The notes below the pieces were generated by a model. That model saw only the letters and a list, made by a program, of their open reading frames with translations, did not search any database and had not been told where the DNA came from. A program made the position numbers and the translations under genes. A DNA stretch of 64,000 nt from Crotophaga sulcirostris (taxonomy: Eukaryota > Chordata > Aves > Cuculiformes > Crotophagidae). Numbering within the stretch: position 1 is the stretch's first letter; each line of letters opens with the position of its first letter. Below are positions 51,243-60,200 of the stretch, one piece after another. The DNA lies in assembly GCA_013397455.1 (NCBI GenBank), contig VYZB01000133.1, positions 1,178,493-1,242,492 of the forward strand. Direction: 5' to 3'.

Positions 51243-54200
51243 GTAAGTACTTAGAATCCACTTTCTCTCCTGCAACCTCCTGTTTCCAGCAGCCTGCTGC
51301 TCCCCAGCAGGATGGGCTGTAATTTGGTGAAGGTGCCATGGTACAGAGCATCCCCTCAGCTTTGCACCAGTAATCACTGAGGGGTTTTGTAGTGCCCAGA
51401 GATGCTCAGACATTCAGCAAGCCAGCACAGTGGTCACTGTTGTCTGGGTTATTCCTCCTTAGCACGGGAGACCAGAGGGAATGCTGTAACCAGTGGTGTA
51501 CGTGGGCTGTCTTGGAGTTGCAGAAGAAATTGTTTTCTGGTCCTGGGTGCCTTACTGAGATTTTCACTAGGAAACACAGTAGTTTTCCTGCATTCTTGGT
51601 GATCTTGTTGCTCTTATCTTTGACAGGAAGGGGGGGAGCTCCGAGCCACTCTGGCCCCTGTGGCAGGGAGGGTTTCCAGGTGTGGCTTCTGGGGCAGGGA
51701 GGGTTTCCAGGTGCCTTACACTGGGCTGTCCCCTGCAGGTGTGGCAGCAGCTTGAGACCTGGTCTTTCAGCATTGGGGAGGGAGTAAACAGTAGAGTGAC
51801 ATGCCAAGGAAGAAAGGTGCTTTTGCTGTGAATTTTCATTTAGTGAGCAGGAGGAAGTAAGGATAACGTCATCAGTCACCAGCTCTGTGGACAGTATAGG
51901 CCATGAAGAAATACAAAGTCTCCAAGTGAACACCTTTGATCAAGAGATAGTGATGAATCCGGTTTTCCTGCAGCAGTTGTTTTTTGTTGACCTGTCTCCC
52001 TCTCTCTCTCCTCATTGTGCCCTGACAGCTGGGAGGAGCCTGCCTGCTGGGAGTTGGGATCTGGGTCATTGTGGATCCCACGGGTTTCCGAGAGATAGTG
52101 GCTGCCAACCCTCTGCTTTTCACGGGAGCGTACATCATGCTGGCCATGGGAGCGATGCTCTTCCTGCTGGGCTTTCTTGGCTGCTGCGGTGCCATCCGTG
52201 AGAACAAATGCCTCCTGCTTTTCGTAAGTGTCCTTGTGGTTTGTGTTGGCCTTCTGGTGTTTCCCAAGAAGGGGGGTAGTCGATAGTTGTGATAAGTGCA
52301 TGGATGGTTGATGCTGCGATAAGTGCATGAGTGGATGTGTTATTGTAGAACAGCGGTGTCAAACTCAAGGCCCATGGGCTGAATCCGTCCCTCCACCTTG
52401 TTTTATCCATCCCAGCACCTTGTTTCTACCCAGCAGCAGCACTGAGCTCCTTGCCCTGTGCTCCTGCCAGCGCTGGGCGCGTGTGCAGCGAGTGACGGAG
52501 CACGGCGGGAGCCGGGAGCTTGGCACCCCTGCTGCAGGCATTATTCCCTTAGAAAATAAATAGGTTTAGGTTGATTTTATATACAGCTGGAAATACAGAG
52601 AAATAGTTTCTTCTGTGCACCAAACTTGAGCCCGGTGGATATGGAGCCTGGAAGTGTATTTTGACTTTGTGAAACTTTGTTTCAAAATGGTCCTATTTGT
52701 GGTTTGGTTTTGGGGTTTTTTTCCAGTTTTATGAAGTGACTAGAAATGGTCCTCTCTTGTCCACTTAAAGCCCACAGCTCCACTTGTGATTCATTCCTTG
52801 TTGGTTCACAGCAAAGCAGAGAGAATGTGTAGAGCAGAGCATCTGTGTAATGCTGAAGGGAGCTCTGGGACATCCTCTCTCCTGATTTAACATCACAGAG
52901 TAACACCATGGTTTGAGTGTTCCTCCTAGTGTTTTGGTTATACTCCAGTGCACTCAATTTTGTGACTATTAATTTTCAGACTCTTAGAGATAGTTCTGAG
53001 CCCTGCTGCTTTATTTATTTACTTTTATTACTATTTTATTTTATAGTTGGAGTGTGAGAAATATATGGGCTGGAAGTAATGCCCTGGACTAGGAGAAACT
53101 CTAAAATTAATTACTGAGTGAGGAATTCATGTTCCACTTTGATCAGGTCTTCTGCTGTCAAAGTCAACTCTGTTGAACAACCTGCCATCTCATGTCCAAC
53201 AGCAGTGAAGCACTTGGATGCGGATCTGCTGATATCAAGAGAGAAAAGATATATTGCTAATTTCTGCTTCCTAGGGGGGCACACCAGCTGATGTTGAAAT
53301 GCATAAAATACCTGGGAAGCCAGAAGTCTGATGGCATTAAGTTTTAAGCACTGGAAAGAGAGAGGCCCCAGAGAGACTGGGAGCATCCTTACAAAATACA
53401 GTGTTGGGCTTCAGAGGGGCAGTACCTGGGGAGAAGTTGCTAGATCAAATCAAATCCACTTACAAAGTTGTTAAAGAATTGATGAGCCAGAGAGATGCCT
53501 GAGTGAGATTTCACAGTGATGTATAATGTATATCTGAAGCTTTTAGTCAAAATGTAAACAGAAGATAGAAGGGACAAGACATGAACAAATGCATGTTCTC
53601 CAGGTTCTGGCTTCTGTGTTGGCAAAGACTTTTATTTTTCATTAAGCTGCTTGTCTTTTGGTAAAAATCGCACTGTGGAATCTATCATGTTGTATTAAGG
53701 ACAAGGCTATGAAGTGTTTCAAGATTTCCCCCAGTTTGGACTTGATTTACATAAAAGCAACAAACATTGACCTGCAAATCAGACATGGAATAACTTCTGG
53801 ATTTTCCTAAAAACCCTCTGACAGCAAAAGAACACAGTAAAAATCAGAATCCAAAGTACTGTTGAGCAAGCAAAAAATCCCACACATGTGCAGATAGATA
53901 TATTTTTTCATTTCACCATGGAACTGAATTCAGCTTTTTTCTTGTCCGTGTTGGCTTCATTTGGCTCAGTTTTGAGTGCAGATGTCCTGTTTTACACCTG
54001 TGTAAAATGGCTGCAGTAGCCCCTGAAACTTCTCAGCATGAGAATGTGGGTCCTTTGGTTAAAGGCAGTTGCTGCACTTTTTGGAACAGCATTGCTGAAG
54101 CTGAACCAGTGGATGAGTTGCGAAAAGGAAACCTGAAACATTAATTTTTGGAAACTTCTGATAAACCTGTAACCATTACAAGGTACTGGGGCAAGATTTT

Positions 54201-57200
54201 TGGCCAGCATGGGAGACCCCACTCTTCAGGATGTTCACCTTGGATTGGTACCCATGTTTAAGTGCCAGGTCTCAAGCATGAATAAGAACCTGAGGTTGCC
54301 ACATCCCATACAGTGCCCTGATGAGATGGCTGTTTAGTGCTCTGATATATCACCAATAAATTTAATTTTGGGAGGCAAAACATAATAAGCAGATTTTGAC
54401 TGTCCTTAACATGGAGAATGAGAGCAAGTTCTGAAACACTGATGATGCATCTTCTTTTTCTCATCAGCTCTAATGGCTACTCACATTTTTTTTCTACAGT
54501 AACTGTTACAAATCTCTAATGCAGGCTGCACAGTGTAAGTGTAAATCAGTTTGGGAATGATAATGAAGCTTATCAGAGAGAATCTGGGAATGGCTGCTTC
54601 TGCATAGACCTTTGCTGGAGCTTGGGTGAACGTGTGTCCCCTAGTAATCAGTAAATGAAATGCAATTAGCAAGGTGATGGGCTTAATCACTTGATCACCA
54701 CCTTAGACCTCTTAGTGACTGTGCTGAGATCCCTTGATGGATGATGTGAATTTGCAAAGCACTGTTCATCCTCATCACTTGTTCTTTGCCCTCCTGTGGT
54801 GAAATTAAAAACAAAACAGTCTCTGAGCAGGAGAAAAAGAAGCAACACAGAAAACTCCAGCAGTAAGAATAAATTATAGAGTTAACTACTTCAGCAAAAT
54901 CAAGCAAGAGCAATCTGTTAGCAACTAAAGTCCCTGCTCATCTGACTTTTCTTGTTTTGTGATTTGAGCCCAGGCTCCTTTCCTTTTGTTTCCACTGCAG
55001 AAGCAGGAGGACAAATGGGGTAGTGTGATGTGTGTACTTTTCCAGTGGGGAAAAATCACTTGCAGCTCTGATAATTGACAACAAAACAACATTTTGCCAA
55101 GCAGGTAGTTTGAATTTTTTCTCCATTACCTAAGCGCATGGTGCACAGCATTTCAGACACTGTTTATAAATCATTGCTTGGGGATTGCAGTAGTACTTCT
55201 GGCCCCATCTGCCCTCCTTCTGTTTCAGAAAGACCTTCAATAAGTTTCTCATGCAAAAAGAAACCACATCCAGACTTCTCTTGTGTTTATTTGTACTTGT
55301 TGCTTCAACCACCTTCACCAGTAACATGTACCACATATTTATTGCCCTTCGTGTGATGCAACCTTACTGGATTCTCCATTCACTCTCATTTTTCTCATGT
55401 GGTACCAAAAACCTGGATTAATTTCTAAATGTTCACTCAGTTTTATAAAATCACCTGTGAGTCTGTGGGCCAATTCTTGGGATCCTTGAATTTTAGAAGA
55501 GCTGACTCTCAAGTGGTGGCTTTTCTTTTTGGCTCTAAGAACATTAAAAAATTCCACCTAGTTCAGATTTACAGTTCCCTAAGGCCACTATTTTGCCTCC
55601 AAAAATTAGGAGACATCTGAGCCTAGCCACTTTCTGCTCTGCTCCCATAGGAGTTCCTCAGCACCAACATTTGTTGTTTTAAGGATGTTAGAGGGCACAT
55701 CCCTGCCTGTTCCTTTTACTGTTGGTAAAGAGACATAGATGGAATCATTTTACATCAAACTCTTTTGCTACCACTCAATCTGCTCTCTATTGTTTTCTGT
55801 CAGGTCTGCAGAAAAGCTGTTAATTTAAGGCTGTGAATGTGCACACTTTGGGTGTTGTACAAGGCATGGATGATACTTGCATAATCAAGCTACAATTTCT
55901 ATGGGGTGTTACCAGCTTTATATAGAGGGTCTGCATGGTTGATGTGGGTGGGAGACCCCGCTGCCAGCTGCAGTGTCTGGCTGTCTCTTCAGCTCCTCTT
56001 TTTCTCTGCAGAGTTTAAGGTGGCTCACAGTGTCCAGGTGCCATGCCAGCGTGTAACAACTGTGCTATTTCATCCCAGATCAATAACTAACATACTGAAG
56101 TCAGTGCAACCCGATTGTGGGGAGGAGGGTATTAACCAAGAATAATTTTGTCCTGAAATGCAGAATGCTCTGAAAAGAATCCAGTTATTGTTATAGCTGT
56201 AAATATTTGAGTACATGTCCCACTGCCTCCTTCCATACTAAGTGAACCATGATCATATTACAGTAAAATTGTTTATGTTGTGATGCAGAGGGTGTGTGCA
56301 TACGTGGGTGTGTGCATGTGATGCATTATATACATTAATTCCCCATACAGTGTCAGGATGGTTTATCCCTGTACAAGCACCTACACACTCATATAACCTT
56401 TTCCATCAAGGTAGGCTTTCCTGTTTTAACCTGGTGAAGGTTGATCAGAGAATGTTATGGGTCCTGTAGCCTTACCCACTTTTACCCATTAGAACTAGGC
56501 AAAAGAGTCACAAGCCCCCGTGTCCTGTGATGTGGTCAGAGAGGAGCTGAGACTGCTCCAGGTTACTCTCTCATAGGTTTTTTTAATTGTCATGGGGAAA
56601 AGGTTTCCTCAGTTATTTTTTTTGCATGTTTGGTGACTTTCAAATTCCTGTGTTCCTACTGCCTATTGCACACACCTAATGGTATGTCTGGGATTTTTTC
56701 TGCATCTTCTGTCTTCCAGTTCTTCATGTTTATTTTGTTAATCTTCCTGGCGGAGCTTTCAGCTGCAATCCTGGCTTTTATCTTCAGAGAAAATGTGAGT
56801 ATCCTATGGTGGGCAAAATCTGAACCCCAGTGGGATTGTACCCAGCTGGAGCGTGGTGTCTGATTCTTTTGCAGAGCAACTGTTTGTTTCAAATACCAAC
56901 AAACCTGCTTCATTGCTACCTTCAGTCTGCAGAACTGCCAGCAAGCCAGTGAATGCTAACTAACCTGGCGTGTGCAGGGGGGGTGGTTTGTGTGCACAGG
57001 AGATACACACTGGGAAACCACTTAAGTCCTGAAGTTTTTAGAGTCTTCTTCATTCTTTTTAGCCCAACCAGCTGCACATTCCATCAGAGAGAAGTTCTAT
57101 GATAAAGTCACACTAAGGTTAAAAGAACTCTTTTCTTTATTCAATATAGCACGTGTTTAATAGTGAAACGTCCTGTTTCCCCAGCAGAGCCAATGCTTGC

Positions 57201-60200
57201 TGTGCAGTGCAAAAGCTCTCCTGTGCATCTTATATTATTTCTTGAATTTTCATTTTCTGATGCTCACCAGGTTCCACTTAACAGTGCTTGTAAGATATCC
57301 CCCCTGCCCTGCCCTCAACTGGCTGCTCCCACCTCCCAGATGACTGTTGGACACTGGTAAAAGGGACAAGAAACTGGGCAGGCTCACTGTGAGTCCTGTG
57401 TGCGAGGGGACTACAGGGCTGGCTGTGTCCTCCTCCCTCAGCCAGGAGCACCATGCTTACATCTTGCTTCTGGGCAAGGCATTGGTACCTTCCACTCCCA
57501 TGAGAGCTGTGGGACACATGAGGACATGTTACTTTGCAAGATAAGGTCACGGTGGTTATTCTGGTCTTCTGTGGCACCTGGTAGTGTTTTGTGAGATAAA
57601 ACTTGAAGGGTAAGAAGTGTATGTCTCTCCTGAGCTTGTCTCCTTGTTTGCATCACCAGCTTCCCACCCTGTCAGAATGATTGACAAGGAGGGCTTAAAT
57701 GGGAAGGAATGAAGAACGTCAGATCCCAACTTAGCTGGAGATGGGTCTGTGCAGGAGTTGAACTCGTTGTACATATTCTTGTCATTTGCTCTTTGCTCAG
57801 GTTTATTTTGAAAAAAAAACAACCAAACAAACAAAAAGCAAAACTTGTTTTGCTGGTGCTATATGTTTTGGTGGTGGCTTCTCTGGCTTGGTAACTCCTT
57901 GTGGCTTGTTTTGGTGTTATGTTTGGGTTAAAGTTAGGCTGCATGGCTGGACAGGATGTCCATGGGGACCGGGGTGGTCTTTCAGTGACCCTGCATTGGG
58001 AAGAATCCTTCACAGTAGCTGCTTAAGGTCAGGTTCACATGTGCTTTTCTTTTCCCACAAAACAAGTTACTTTCAAAGTGTACGGTAGTAAATGCACATT
58101 TAGGCAATGTAAATTTCTTGGAAACTTACCAAGTGGGTTCCTGTGATTGTCATTGCGCCAGTCCATGTGGCTGTGGCCTCACTGGGTGTGTAAAATGAGA
58201 CAAAAGAGCAAATATGCTCTATCTGTTCACTTTCTAGATAATGTTCAGTACAGCTTTCTCTTGTATCATGTTTTACATCCAAACTAGCTCCTAAACACTC
58301 AACAGAGTTAAATTATTAATGGCTGAGGGAGTGAAAGAAATTAAAAGACAAAAATAACAGAGAAGAGAGATGTTTTCTGCTGAGATTTGACATGAGAGGA
58401 AGAGTTGGTGAAGCACAGCGTGGTCGTGCAGTGAGTGGAAGTGGTGTCAGTGATAGTGAGCTAGTGTGACCTGCAAGCGTGGCTGGAGTCCCAAAGAACT
58501 GTTTTAAAGCAGTCTCTGAAGAGGAAGGCTGTTGTTAATCAGCTGTGGGAGAACCAGCATTTCTCTTCTTTTTGTAAAGGAGGTTTTGGAGAGTGAAGAA
58601 CTTTTTTTCATCTAGAAGACACCCATAAAATAATGTCTTCCATGAACAATAGGAGAAAGGCTGTGGAAGAGCAATTTGACTTATGTTCAGGAATTGCTAT
58701 TTATGTGCCCTTCAGAGGTCTGGATGGGAAAAACCCTGGAGGGCTATTTGACTCTTTTTCTTAGTGAACTGTCTTAGCAAGCAAGTGGGATGGTAGGAAC
58801 TGATCAGTCAAGTGGCAGGGCTCTGGAGGGGGTCAGGATTTTTAGCCCCTGTTCTTACACTTAATAGATAAGCTGCTTTGGTTCCTCCTACCTCTGTTTC
58901 CACAGACTCAAGGCAAAAACTAAAGAACATGCACTGTCCATCCATCAGTTAGGAAGCTGGTGTCTCTGAGATGGAAGGCACTGTGGAAGAGAGGAGTGCA
59001 GGACTGGTAGCTGAAGGTACAGTTGGAAGCACAGTCCTGTGTCAGAAACACTAGGATGCTCCAGGCAGATGCAGACGAGCAGGAGGGTGCCCTGTTTTCC
59101 AAGCAGGCACTGTGAAGCCAGATTCTGTTCCAGTGTTCCTTGACACAGCCCTGCATGAGGAGGCTGTGACCTTCCTGGCCAGTGCTACCACACCTGTGTT
59201 GTGCAGAGATGCCCTCTGTCATGAGCCCCCTTCACCTGGCTGCAGTAATCCCAGCCAAGCTATTTTGTTAACCAATGTGGCAAAGAAGTCCAACTTCATC
59301 CACTGGCATGTAAATGTGTGCATGCAAGTGCTTCTGGAGACATTCCCCCCAGAGCAGGTAGGAAAAAACACAGCTGAATGGCTTTGTATTGTTCACGACT
59401 GTGGCTGATAGAACTGTTGTCAGAAGTGTATGAGGATGTCTGGTCTTGTTAGCATGTCCTTTGCTCCCTTCTGAATAGCTCCTGCTGCAGTACTGCAGTG
59501 TGCACAGACCTCCTCAGGGCTGTTGGGAGCATCAGTGGGAGAGGAGCAGTGGGCACGTCAGTGGGACTGCCTTGCTGACTTTTATCTTCCTTTATCAGCA
59601 ATTTTTATAAAGAAGAAAGATGCTTCTGCTGACTGATATTTTTTCCCCCCATTTTTTCCCCCAAACGTCAGATGCTCAGGACAGTTTAAGAGCAGCAAAA
59701 TGGTCTCAGTAATTTTCCTAGCAAACTTACCTTTCCAGCACTAGGTTTTCTTATAGGCCAAGTCTTGTAAAAATTGCACACAAACTCTGAACAATTTCCT
59801 CTGGGGTTGCTGCTGTCAAAATAAAGTTTCACTTTATATTTAAATGACTCTTCTGTTTTAGACCCTGCCAAAGGCAGTCAGCTGGGATTATTACCAGTGG
59901 TAATATCAGTTTCAAAGTCCATGCTTCAGAAACAGACAAGCACGAAAAAAAAATGTGCTGCTGTCTCTGCAGGGTTGAATGCTGCATGGAGAAAGTGTGC
60001 CAAAAAAGGGAAGGAAAGGAGAACACTGAGGACATGTTTTAGCATCTTTTAACCTGATCTTCTCTCAGTGTGCCAAATTCCCCAAAATGCCAGTCCTTTT
60101 CTGATCCTCTGGTATTTTAATATTCAGAAGCAAAAAATGTGATTTAATCTCTGTCCCATAAAAGTGTTTTAGGAACTTAGTAGTATATCTCATTAAAGGG

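Noticed and set aside
51406..51933. 175-residue minus-strand frame in TSPAN18 intron 1
   Set aside because: Antisense to intron sequence, no domain; its composition reflects repeated GC-rich segments.
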